A stretch of DNA of 64,000 nt from Alviniconcha marisindica. Its lineage: Eukaryota > Mollusca > Gastropoda > Provannidae. A model generated the notes under the pieces. It was not told where the DNA came from, did not search any database, and saw only the letters and a list, made by a program, of their open reading frames with translations. The translations under genes were made by a program, and so were the position numbers. Each line of letters starts with the position of its first letter. Positions within the stretch are counted from its first letter, which is position 1. This document shows, piece after piece, positions 19,985-31,400 of the stretch. Location: assembly GCA_018857735.1 (NCBI GenBank), contig JABMCL010000854.1:208501-272500 (forward strand), read 5' to 3'.

Positions 19985-21790
19985 AAGGGGTTTCAACTTC
20001 TACATCTGTGATCCCACCACACAACAGAGCCATTACAACCCCTACATCTGTCATTCCACAACACAACAGAGCCATTACAACCCCTACATCTGTCATTCCA
20101 CAACACAACAGCTATTACAACCCTACATCTGTCATCACACCACACAACAGCCATTACAACCTCTACATCTGTCATCCCACTACACAGCCATTACAACCCT
20201 ACATCTGTCATCCCACTACACAGCCATTACAACCCCTACATCTGTCATCACACCACACAACAGCCATTACAACCTCTACATCTGTCATCACACCACACAA
20301 CAGCCATTACAACCCTACATCTGTCATCCACCACACAACAGCCATTACAACCCTACATCTGTCATCCCACCACACAACAGCCATTACAACCCTACATCTG
20401 TCATCCCACACACAGCCATTACAACCCTACATCTGTCATCCCACTACACAGCCATTACAACCCTACATCTGTCATCCACACACAACAGCCATTACAACCC
20501 TACATCTGTCATCCCACACAACAGCCATTACAACCCTACATCTGTCATCCCACTACACAGCCATTACAACCCTACATCTGTCATCCCACTACACAGCCAT
20601 TACAACCCTACATCTGTCATCCCACTACACAGCCATTACAACCCTACATCTGTCATCCCACCACACAACAGCCATTACAACCTCTACATGTCATTCCACA
20701 ACACAACAGCCATTACAACCCTACATCTGTCATCCCACCACACAACAGCCATTACAACCATCCCACCACACAACAACCCTACATCTGTCATCCCACCACA
20801 CAACAGCCATTACAACCCTACATCTGTCATCCCACCACAACAGCCATTACAACCCACATCTGTCATCCCACACACAACAAGCCATTACAACCTCTACATC
20901 TGTCATCCCACACACAACAAGCCATTACAACCCTACATCTGTCATCAAAAACCAACTCACACAACAGCCATTACAACCCTACATCTGTCATCCCACTACA
21001 CAGCCATTACAACCCTACATCTGTCATCCCCACACACACATACAACCATCCACCACACAACACATCATCACAACCTCTACATCTGCTATCCCACTACACA
21101 GCCATTACAACCCTACATCTGTCATCCCACCACACAACAGCCATTACAACCATCCCACCACACAACAACCTCTACATCTGCTATCCCACCACACAACAGA
21201 GCCATCACAACCTCTACATCTGTCATCCCACCACACAACAGCTATTACAACCATCCCACCACACAACACAGTCATTACAACCTCTACATCTGCTATCCCA
21301 CCACACAACAAGCCATACAACCTCTACATCTGTCATCACACCACACAACAGCTACTTACACTGCTATCCCACCACACAACACAGCATACAACCTCTACAT
21401 CTGCTATCCCACCACACAACAGAGTCATTACAACCTCTACATCTGTCATCACACCACACAACACAGTCATCACAACCTCTACAGCTGCTATCCCACCACA
21501 CAACACAGCCATCACAACCTCTACATCTGTCATCCCACCACACAACAGCTATTACAACCATCCCACCACACAACACAGCCATCACAACCTCTACATCTGC
21601 TATCCCACCACACAACACAGCCATCACAACCTCTACATCTGTCATCACACCACACAACCTCTACATCTGCTACCCCACCACACAACAGCTGCAGAGGGTC
21701 ACCACAGAATTTCACCTTCTGCAGCTTATGGTCCCACCACTGTAACTGTTCTGTTCTGTGGTGGGATGACAGATTTAGAGGTTGTGATGG
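19985..21790 (+). repeat. Satellite-like array of a 38-40-bp unit with an inverted terminal unit
   Basis: About 45 copies of a unit combining CTACATCTGTCATCCCACCA with CACAACAGCCATTACAACC. Unit variants alternate (TCATCACACC, GCTATCCCACC, ACAGTCATCACAACC), and shortened forms cluster at 20400-20660. The last recognisable unit, 21754-21790, is in reverse orientation (GGTGGGATGACAGATTTAGA). The array is open in one plus frame for 596 codons, but the product is a pure threonine/histidine/proline repeat with no homology and no plausible start. Confidence 0.92.
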
Positions 21791-21792
21791 TT

Positions 21793-21950
21793 CAGTAAGT
21801 AGATTTTAACATCCTGTCAAACACAAGGGCACCTCAGGACAATCAAAAGTCAATGCACATTTTTATGAACTCTCCTAATTATGTATAAACCCTTTCTCAA
21901 ATCAATCATATGAATCCATGCACAAACAAGAGTAAACATGTCAAAAACAA
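21793..21950 (+). repeat. Dispersed repeat family C, copy 2
   Basis: ATTTTAACATCCTGTCAAAC, then GGGCACCTCAGGACAATCAA, followed by a GCACATTT...TATAAACCCTTTCTCAA tail shared with 23516-23720. Confidence 0.65.
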
Positions 21951-22302
21951 AAATTACTATTTATAGGAGCTCTACGTGTATAAGTTCTGCAGATGGACCT
22001 CAACTTTTAAAGAGGAGGAAGGTGGAGCTGGACCCTCAAGTTAGCCCAGAAGAGATCATGAGCAGGGAGGTGGAGCTGGGCTGTGAAAGTTGGACTTCTT
22101 TCGCTTTAAGTTGTCCCTCAACAGCAGTGCAACGGACATTGTCTTTGTGACTCAGCCCAGCACAGCAATTGTTGAAACAGCAATTGCGTGGTGCACTAAT
22201 CACTGCGCAATGGCGAGGGGACACCGCCTTAACACTTCCATCTTCCATTGTTCTGGCAGCAGTCCATGGTCTCTGGTCTTTTTCAGGCAGTATCCGCAGT
22301 TG

Positions 22303-22370
22303 AGCCCCCCCCCCCCCCCCCCCCCCCCCCCTAATAAGCCACCTCGCTTCTGTGGACGTAAAGCAAAAGG
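22303..22370. repeat. C run and family A end fragment
   Basis: A run of about 27 C at 22306-22332, then TTCTGTGGACGTAAAGCA, the family A motif. 21950-22300 has an open frame (21938-22150) with no recognisable domain. Confidence 0.5.
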
Positions 22371-22664
22371 GTCACCTCAAATTTTGACTTTCACATCTTG
22401 TGCTCTGAACAAAACTTTCATACGAATCATACTGTAAAATTTAGCCCAATCAATTAGTTGGTGCTTTGAGCCCAATCAACCACATTCAAATACAACCCAA
22501 TGACAAACGTGTTTATCAAATATGATCTGGATTTTTTTTAATTTAATTTTATCCCACAATGCACAACTTCTGCAATCACCCGTGCCCCACCTTGGATGTG
22601 ATCCACGCCACTTTGGCTGCTGGGTAAGTACTGGTAACTTGATCGCTAAGGCCCAGTCAACCAT

Positions 22665-22735
22665 GACAGTAAGTAAATTACTTGTTTCACGCCCGGTCAA
22701 CCAGTATGGTTATATCTGGGTGAGTCAACCATGAC
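22665..22735 (-). repeat. Short interspersed repeat family B, copy 3
   Basis: On the minus strand: ACCCAGATATAACCATACTG, then GACCGGGCGTGAAACAAG and TAATTTACTTAC. Confidence 0.65.
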
Positions 22736-22929
22736 AGAACACAGAGAAAGAGAAGGAAAAAAAATGAAACAATGAATATTAAAACAAACCTGTCATGTGA
22801 CTAAAACGCAAACAAAATTTGTACATTCTGGCAAATGCAATTCGAGCTACGTGTATTGCGAACAACATGCATCAACACACACAACTTTACCCGTACTTTT
22901 TCAGCGTGTCCATTTCATTGCATATGACG

Positions 22930-23190
22930 AAACTCGCACAAGATCCGTAAAGGATCTGCTGCCTTGAGGGTCAAACCCCTCGATCTACTGGACTCTGAAA
23001 GCAGTCACTGGAACACTGGCTATGATTGTTAAGACACACCTGTTCAATGACTATTTCTAAACTGTCTTTTTCTAAACTTTTTCACAGAGAGTCTTATGTT
23101 TGTGGGGGTGGGGATGCAGGGGTGCATCATGTGGAGTAGATGGGCGTTCTAGAAATCCTCTATATTATTCTTATTATTATTGTATGAAGC
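22930..23190 (+). mobile_element. 3-prime fragment of an L2-like LINE
   Basis: The reading KTHLFNDYF followed by a stop (about 23025-23058) matches the usual C-terminal end of L2/CR1-type ORF2 proteins, and a TTATTCTTATTATTATTG tail follows at 23163. The remainder of the element is absent. Confidence 0.4.
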
Positions 23191-23515
23191 AGTTGATGAA
23201 TAAACACAAAGATGATGTCGACAAAATCATACACAGACCAAATGCTGCCTTTCTCAAGTGTTTGGCACATAATCTTAACAAACAAAATATGACAGTACAA
23301 TTACACAAAAAGGGGAGAACATCAAAGTATGTAATTCACAATTTCCTTCATTTTCTCACAGGCAAACAATCAAGCTTGTTGTTTGTCTGTGTTCCTCAGT
23401 TAAAGCCTGTGGTTCACCCGAAGTTTATTAGCTCAGTGAGATACGTCCTGTTAAAAACTGGTTGACATGTCGCATGGAGAATTTGCCTGTAAACTTTTGC
23501 TGGCTTTCAAAAAAA

Positions 23516-23720
23516 ACAAGTTAGTCAGTTAGTTAGCATTTGGATTTTAATGTCATGTCAGCCACACAGGGTCACTTCAGGACAGTCAAACTCAGGTCAT
23601 AAACAAACTAACGCACATTTCAAAACTCTTCTCACGTACATAAACCCTTTGTCAAGTCAATCCACAAAACTAGTCACTTCGCAAACATAAAACATACATA
23701 CACAAACATCGAGCACAAAT
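23516..23720 (+). repeat. Dispersed repeat family C, copy 3
   Basis: TTAGTTAGCATTTGGATTTT, then ATGTCATGTCAGCCACACAG and GGTCACTTCAGGACAGTCAA, then a TACATAAACCCTTTGTCAAG tail. It is the longest of the three copies. 23720-24490 holds nothing recognisable. Confidence 0.65.
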
Positions 23721-24494
23721 TTTTGAAGTTAGTCCCTTCAACACTACCCCTGTTAAGAACGCATAAGATTAGGACATGCTGGTATTGTCGACCATTCTAA
23801 TTTATCAATACCAGATTAAAGAAAAATATTAAAAAAGGAACGGATAGACACAATACAAAATTAGAAAACATTATATTTATAAATGCATAATGGCAAATGC
23901 CAGTGCTATAACATTAACAAACATAAAAATATGTGTGGCTAAGGCTGTATATACTAACAGTCTAATACAGTCAATGATTCAGAAGTTATTTTTTACTTAC
24001 ATTCCAGCGGTTGAAGGCGGTTTCCTGAATCTGTCAACAGTCACTGGGTTAAATTCAGAGACCAACTTCCTCTTGGTCAAGTCATTTATTTCATCTTTCT
24101 GCCCACACATTTTCACTGTGAGTATGATAAACAAAGTCAAACTTTTTTTACATTATGCTGTCTGGGCGGATGGAGCATATCTGACAAAATACTGATTCCC
24201 AATGCAACAAAGACCTTTGATGCCTGAGGATCCAGACAGTCAAAGGAAAGAGTTTGCTGCAGCAGAGAATGCTGCCTTCTTCAACAGGTAGTGAGTGTAA
24301 TCACAGTGCAACACCTCAGAGTCCTTGCACAACACTAGGTCGCACATGCACTGCATATCTAAGGCACATGCACCATGTCACATCTAAGGATCACATGTTA
24401 CATTCATTTACAAGCCAAAAACAGAATCTTTCCAAACGTGTTACTTGAAAAACCAGTCCTGCCAGGTGCATTCAACAGCCTGTTCCCAGAAAGG

Positions 24495-24965
24495 GACATA
24501 ATCTTCTTTTTTTGTATGATCTCAGTTACTTTTAGCTAGTGACACAGATTTACACACAGACATAATCTTCTTTTTTTGAATGATCTCAATTACTTTTAGC
24601 TAGTGACACAGATTTGCACACAGACATAATCTTCTTCTTTTTTTGAATGATCTCAGTTACTTTTAGCTAGCGACATAGATTTGCACACAGACAGAATCTT
24701 CTTTTTTTTTGGAATGATCTCAGTTACTTTTAGCTAGCGACATAGATTTGCACACAGACATAATCTTCTTCTTTTTTTGTATGATCTCAGTTACTTTTAG
24801 CTAGCGACATAGATTTGCACACAGACATAATCTTCTTCTTTTTTTGTATGATCTCAGTTACTTTTAGCTAGCGACATAGATTTGCACACAGACATAATCT
24901 TCTTCTTTTTTTTGTATGATCTCCGTTACTTTTAGCTAGCGACACAGATTTGCTCAGAAGCTGTG
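24495..24965. repeat. About 64-bp tandem repeat, seven copies
   Basis: Units contain GACATAATCTTCTTCTTTTT, TGATCTCAGTTACTTTTAGC and TAGCGACATAGATTTGCACA. They differ mainly in T-run length. There is no alternation of constant and variable parts, so this is a minisatellite. Confidence 0.93.
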
Positions 24966-25574
24966 CTGTGTAGGCTGTATAATGTCAACACACAAAGCTA
25001 AGCATAAAGCACAAATCTGTCTGGCAAGATTCTGCCATGGATGGAAGATTGAAGCTTCATCAGTCAGCCTTTTGACATGCAACAAAACTCTCACTGTTTT
25101 GAACAGACGTCTAATGATGGAATGATATTTTTATGAGGAATGATCATTAACAAAGGACAGAATGCTGTTTTCAGGAACTATGTATAACTGGTGGTATGAT
25201 TCTTTTGATGGTTCATAATTCAATGCCTACCCAATGAACGAATGGAGACAGGTGCTGCTATTAAAAAGTATGAAACATCAAGTGGACAACTGTGACAAAG
25301 AATTAATATCATTAGAATTAATGATATTTTGAAGCTTGGCTTGCTGAAAAAGAAGTTTACTATAGCTATGTGAGGAAAACTTAAAATGACATGAGAAAAA
25401 AGAAAAATTAACAATGAAGTTGGCAAAAATCAAAACAGGAAAGTTACAAGCATACAACCCCATAAAAAGGGAGAAAACACAGAGGCTATGCATATCATAA
25501 TGCAGTGACAAGCCTACTTCCGTGGCATTTGTTTTTCTGTTTGTTTGCACTTTCTATAATCTTCCTAATTCCAC

Positions 25575-25885
25575 ACACGGGTCTTAAACTTAAAGTCAAT
25601 TATTTTTAAAAGAACCCCTACGTAAAGGGTCTTAAAGTCAATTATTTTCAAAAGAACCCCTACGTAAAGGGTCTTAAAGTCAATTATTTTCAAAAGAACC
25701 CCTACGTAAAGGGTCTTAAAGTCAATTATTTTCAAAAGAACCCCTACGTAAAGGGTCTTAAAGTCAATTATTTTCAAAAGAACCCCTACGTAAAGGGTCT
25801 TAAAGTCAATTATTTTCAAAAGAACCCCTACCTAAAAGGGTCTTAAAGTTAAAGTCAATTATTTTCAAAAGAACCCCTACGTAGT
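25575..25885. repeat. 42-bp tandem repeat, seven copies
   Basis: Nearly identical 42-base units (GGGTCTTAAAGTCAATTATT plus TTCAAAAGAACCCCTACGTA). Because 42 is divisible by three, the minus strand is open throughout as a 14-residue repeat with IIDFKTLYVGVLLK, but there is no evidence of a gene. 25885-26310 holds nothing recognisable. Confidence 0.93.
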
Positions 25886-26315
25886 TATTAACTCATATGA
25901 TCAAAAGGCATCAAGGATGCAGCTGCCATTTACGAAACAACAAGAGGACTGAGGACACTTGCATCATCAATCAAAACGACAGAATAAGTCAAAGAGTACA
26001 CCTTCAAGATTCACCAACCTGAGTCCAGCAGCAAAAGGTACTGAGAACAGAACGACATGGTCCAAAACCTTGATGCAAATTTAGTTCAAAAGAAAAGGAT
26101 AACAAGCCAAATATTTCTCGGATTAACGTACTTTATACATATATATATATATAAAACATACATGTCCCTAAGCTAGGATGGGGGGGGGGAGGGGGAGAGA
26201 AAGAGACTCAATGAGAGTTTTTGAGTATTGGTAATTCACTAATTGCAATGTTTACTTGAGTGGGTGATGGGAGACTGATTGGTGTGTGCACATTTCCTTG
26301 TGTAGGTTTGGGTGG

Positions 26316-26645
26316 TAAGTAACTTGGTGTTTTACGTCCAGTCAACCAGTGCGTTTATATCAGGGTGAGAGGTTTGGGTGGGTATGTATATAAATTATGG
26401 ACGTATAAATAGTCATCGTTAGCTAGGTGATTATGTTTATGAATACTACACTTAAGGTTCTGTTTGTTGAAATATATGCATATTGTAAATGTGTTTTTTG
26501 TCAATGAATACTACACTTAAGGTTCTGTTTGTTGAAATGTATGTATATTGTAAATGTATTTTTTGTCTAGTTGTTTGTACAGCGCAATGAGTTTAACTCG
26601 TGTTAGAGAATGGCACTTTGCAAGAACTATTATTATTATTATAAG
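26316..26645. repeat. Family B copy 4, a tandem duplication and a LINE-like tail
   Basis: 26316-26370 is a minus-strand family B copy (TTATATCAGGGTGAG end). At 26438-26570 a 68-base segment with GAATACTACACTTAAGGTTC is present twice in tandem. 26575-26642 (ACAGCGCAATGAG...CTATTATTATTATTAT) looks like the 3-prime tail of a plus-strand LINE or SINE. Confidence 0.55.
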
Positions 26646-26939
26646 CCTTAAGAAATTATGTTGCATGTCTATGTTCACCAGGCACATGCAGGCTTCAGGA
26701 GTTACTCAGATTCAGTAAACCAGAGTGGCATGTCCAATGTACATCTGAACAACAGCAGAGGGTCCCCCCCGTCATCCCCTTTTTAACTCGCAGAAACTTC
26801 CATGTTCATCTGCACCGGTATTTACCAACAAAACAGAGCATTGTGTGTGTGAATATCACACTATCAAAAAAAGGATGGAGTGGGGGTTGTTTAAACATGT
26901 AAAAGTGTTTGTCTGACGAAACAGTGACATGGGAGGGGG

Positions 26940-26945
<6 letters not shown>

Positions 26946-26993
<48 letters not shown>

Positions 26994-27032
26994 GTGTGTG
27001 TGTGACTCTGTGTGTGTGTGTGTGTTCATGCC
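26946..27032. repeat. (GT)n microsatellite
   Basis: (GT)n of about 44 bases, a short interruption and further GT. A family A end fragment follows at 27268-27312, and a G run lies at 27451-27462. Confidence 0.85.
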
Positions 27033-27931
27033 TACATGCATGTAAAGCGTTATTTCCTGGTGTATTTTAAACAGGATGCCTTAGATCACACACAAGCCTA
27101 CATGTGCACACACATCTATCACACACACTTGACATAAACATCATCCACCACTAGAACATACAAAAATACGTTTTACTTTCTCATGCTTTGTGGCACACCA
27201 AGCTGCCGTCTGAGGTAATCCAGATTTGTACACACAAAATAAAACAGTCAGCATCCCGTCCTTAATAAGCCTTGTGGATTCTGTGGACGTTAAGCACCGT
27301 GTTTACTTACTATTTACAGTTAGCTCCCATCAACAAGTGTAACAGCAAAACAACAGCAGCTGGCCAAACATTTGGCACAGTGAGATTCTTCCGGCATTCA
27401 ACACATCACCCGCTGTGCATGCTGCTCACAACAGGGCAATAACAACAGATGGGGGGGGGGGGAAGCAACATCCACTCCAGGAGACCGCTGTCCCATGCCA
27501 CTGTCACATGCACACGTAACCAAAAATATTTTGAAGAGGATTCACGAAAAGTGAATTTCAATAGGACTTTGCACACCAGGGAGCCCTAAGGCAAAAATCA
27601 GAAAGGTGGAATTCCAGGCTACTGGTTTGAGAAGCATGCAAGGCTATATTCTGACCCGCTCCACGCTTTAAAAGGGAGAAACTTCAATGGGGGCACACCG
27701 GGGATGATGAGTCTGGGATTAAATGGAGGCATGTTTGGGAGTGAATTGGAGGCAGCTGTTTGAGCGAGTGGATCGCAATTTGGAAGAGTGAAGAAAACGT
27801 GTTGTTGGTGAAGGTTCTGACCATGAAATTTCCGCCATGGATTAATGAATTAAGTTGTCTTGCATCTCGTCGCTCCGGGTCCTTAAGGCTGGAAACAGAC
27901 AGGGTGGACACAGATGACGAGGACCAAAAGG

Positions 27932-28441
27932 TCACTTCTTCATATTCAGCACCTGCTGAAGGGCCTGCCCACGACCCCGGACAGGCATCACCACACTGAC
28001 GTCACTGCTGCCAGAACCTTTCCTTGCCGCTGGCTTTCCCTGGCTGGTCACCAGTGCTTTCAGAAAGTTGCCACGCCCCCGCCCCACCGCCAGAGTCTTC
28101 TGCTGGGAAGCTGACGCGCAACAGGGCGGACAAATCAAATGTCTTGGAGCTGGCGCATGGTTGGAGAAGGCCATCTCCTGTTGGGAAATTGGTGTGCGGT
28201 GGGAGTCGGATGTTGTCCACTGGGGTGTTGAAGCACGATGGGGCGGGCAAGTTGACTTTGTAGGAGTTGAGGCACGGCTGGAGATGTCTATCTTGCGGTG
28301 GGGAATTGTTGCACGACAGGAGAAGGAGGCTGGCCTCTCGGGCGTTGAAGCGCAACAGGGCGTAAAGCCCCCGTCATCAACACCCTGCGGCGCCCCTGCT
28401 GCACTGGAGGCTGCTGCCTGTCCGTTAGGTTGGGGCCAGTC
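27932..28441 (-). CDS. Last exon of the RRM gene: seven 13-residue repeats and RG motifs
   Basis: 170 codons including the stop, acceptor TTTGTTTCAG at 28442. After a 28-residue lead comes a perfectly phased, strongly diverged 13-residue repeat, seven copies (28357-28085). Unit examples: CCASTPERPASFS, CRATIPHRKIDIS, SRASTPTKSTCPP, HRASTPQWTTSDS, NHAPAPRHLICPP. They share a basic/small-residue start and STP-like core. Two related RG motifs follow: GRGRGNFLKAL and, near the end, VRGRGQALQQVL. An ATG-initiated frame extends to 28591, but the splice phase from 29085 fits an exon beginning at 28441. Confidence 0.7.
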   Translation of the reverse strand, partial: DWPQPNGQAAASSAAGAPQGVDDGGFTPCCASTPERPASFSCRATIPHRKIDISSRASTPTKSTCPPHRASTPQWTTSDSHRTPISQQEMAFSNHAPAPRHLICPPCCASASQQKTLAVGRGRGNFLKALVTSQGKPAARKGSGSSDVSVVMPVRGRGQALQQVLNMKK

Positions 28442-31400
28442 CTGAAACAAATTAGAACGAGGCTTGAGTGAAGCTTTCTGATAATTCACTCCTCTCGAGC
28501 ACGCGCAGTGATTCTTGGAGTCCTCTGCATTGTCCAACTGCCCCTCGCTTATCTGAGCATTCCTCTGCTTGGCCATGATATCAATTCCCATGCTACTGTC
28601 AGAAGATGGTTCCTCTGTGAAGCTGCTGACTTATGGCTGCAACACCGGCATAACTTCATAACATGAAAGAAACAGCAACATTTCGTTTGATGAACAAAAT
28701 GACAAGAATTGCAATAATTCACAGACGCAGGGCTCAAAACTTCAAAATGTCCAGTTTGTAATAATTTGATGTGAACACCTATTGTGCATCATATCTCGAA
28801 ATGAGCCTCAAGCGCCTCACAATGGAAACTATATATAGCGCTGAGCAGACCCATTGCGCTAGAGTTGTATGCATCTCTGAATGAAGGACGGTCCACAGAA
28901 GTGGTTACAACACCGTTCAGCCGTTACATGGACGATGCCACAGAAAACTACTGCTGTTCCGGCACACATACTGCATACACCATAGAACCATGCACCAGTT
29001 TACAGCATCAGTGCATACACACACAAGCGCACACACACACACATGCGTGCACACAAACACACACACACTACACACAATCTTTACCTCACAGACTACCTTC
29101 TCCTCACACTCAGACTGCCACCTGACCACACCAGCAAAGTCACCGTCGGCTTGTTTCATCAGATGAGAGGGCCCATTGCGGAATGGCTGAGGAACGCTGG
29201 TGCGTGGAGCGGAGCTGGGAGCAAGGCTCGCAAGAGGGCTGGCATCATACAGGTCCGAACGACGGCTTCGCTGGGGAAGCGGACAGGAATGGGGCATGGG
29301 TCGCTCCCGCACGCCCATTGGACCATCATAGCCAGCTGGAACCAGTACCGGACTGCTGCTGGGTGGCGACCGTGCTGTGGCACCCTTGCAGGGTTCTTGG
29401 CACCACGCTGGCGAGGCTGAGCCGCCCCGGCCTGCAGAAGGCTGGGGATTGCACGGTCCGTTAAACAGCTGCCTTTGAACAGGGTGCCTGAGCCCTCCTC
29501 CGAAGCTGGGGGAGCCAGGGAGGTCCGACGGTGAGCCTGGGGGGCCCTCAAACCTCGGAGAGTTTCCAGCTGCCTTTGGCCGGTGAGGTTTTGCGGGGAA
29601 AGGCCCCCCGGGGGCATTCCCTTCAGCAGGCGGTGGGCTGGCAATGCCGCTCTTGGAGCCCCCCGGGCCCCCGGGCCCAAGGAGACCACCCGGCAGGTCC
29701 GGCATCTTCTGAGCAATCTCTGGCGGCAGCAGGTTCTTCTTCTTCATGTCCCTCAGTCCCAGAAGCAGCGCTTGATAGTACACGCTCCGAGTGTCCGCAC
29801 CTGCCACGCCAAGTTCCCACGGCTGAGTGGACCCAGAGTTTTTCAAGAGAGGCTCCAGACACTGCAGTCCAAACTCCAGTCCTTCGTGACTCACTGCTGG
29901 ATTTTCAACTGCTGCTCTACTGCTGGCACTGGCTGAAGGACATATCTGGGGGCTGTTTTGTTTTGTACTGTGGACCTGTGGACTCTGTGGAGAGCTATTT
30001 TTATTCATCCTCTGGCGGCAGGCATTGCCTTTGTTGCACTGATGATTCCGGCTTGCAGGAGACTGGTCCTTGCGCTGCCCATCACAATCAAGTTCAAAAC
30101 TCTGGTCTTTGCAGGAGCGGGCTTCACGCTGCCCATCACCAAGAAACTGGTCTACGCTACCATCACAGGGAGAAGGGACTCTACTTCCCAAGAAACCAGC
30201 CTCGGTTCCACCATCTACGCTCCGTGAATCAGCACGTCCATCTTCACCCTCTTTCAGTGTCAAATCCAACAACTGCATGAAGTTTTTGGGCAAGCATGCC
30301 GACATCTTTTTATCAGAGGCAGACGAGCTGTCCACGGTGGCCTCTTCATCCTCCGGCTGTCCGTCACTCGCCTCACTCTCCACAGGTTTCCCACCTTGAC
30401 GCCCAGTCTGTTCCCTGTCGCTGGTCACAATGGCGGAGAAGTGGTCCTGCAGGTCAGGACAGGGCATGTGTGTGTGTGTGTGCTTGTGTGTAGCACTGGC
30501 ACAGTACGCAATGAACTGATATGTGGATATGCCAACGTAGTCATAGTGCATACTTCAAGTTTATTCCACATAAACGCGCACACACACACATTTTCATACC
30601 ATTTGAGGACCGCGAACCAACAGAGCTAAAAGTGGCCGTTGCCTAACTGCAAAGTACACCAGGTAGACAAACAAGCGTCAACTGCGATTGTTTTGCCGTT
30701 GTATTTTTCACTGCTGCTGCTTTCTTGAGGCTGGTGCATCTGGTCGTTGCTCGCTTGCCCCCCCCCCCCCCCCCCCCCACCCACCCCCAGGCTGTGCCCA
30801 GACTCATCCATGACAACGGTCACCACTCACCCTGTGACTCTCCGCACCAGGTTGTCCTGGGTGGTGACTGTGCCGGCGACTGGCGTCCCCGTCAACTTGG
30901 CGGCATACCGGGTGGGCATGGACTCCATACACTTCACCACCCACCGACTGTCCAGGGGAACATCGCCTGCATAAGAATCACATCACTTGTCTTCCTTCTC
31001 TTCTTCTCAATAATATAACACAGATATCTGCCCCCCCCCCCCCCCCCAACCCCTGGATCAAGCGTCAACTGCGTAGCTGACTCTACAATGAGACTGCAGA
31101 ACTTATTCTTCTCAGTCCAGGGGATGGTGCCAGCAGTGCCAGCAGCTGGCTAAAATCTGTTCTACACATGTGTGTCAGCGATGTGACGATCCTGGGGAGA
31201 AAGAGCCATACAAAGAAAAGCATGCTCACTGAACGTCTGACACCACCATGAGCGTCCTCATTTTCGACAGAAGTCTCCACTGAGTAAATCATTTCGACTG
31301 TGGCGCCACTCCATCCAACTACGTCATTATCATATGATTTATATGCAATGCTACAGACTGCCACAGTTGTGTATTTCCCAGACTGGTGCCTGTCTGTTTC

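Noticed and set aside
20008..21798. 596-codon open frame, threonine/histidine/proline rich
   Set aside because: Coextensive with a 38-40-bp tandem array. The product is only the translated repeat, and no stop appears because the unit lacks one in that frame.
24495..24965. Possible CRISPR-like array
   Set aside because: No alternation of constant repeats and variable spacers; the whole 64-bp unit repeats. The surrounding genes are eukaryotic.
25565..25819. 84-codon open frame with a perfect 14-residue repeat
   Set aside because: The 42-bp DNA repeat explains it. There are no splice sites, conserved context or codon-level constraint; units are identical at DNA level including third positions.
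28442..28591. ATG at 28591 as the start of a separate small gene
   Set aside because: A strong acceptor at 28442 and exact phase agreement with the preceding exon argue for a last exon. A palindromic TATATATA near 28832 is not enough for a promoter call.
31083..31364. Possible extra exon of the RRM gene (acceptor CTCCCCAG at about 31199)
   Set aside because: Joining it after 32081 gives an immediate stop, whereas joining 32081 directly to 30984 keeps the frame.
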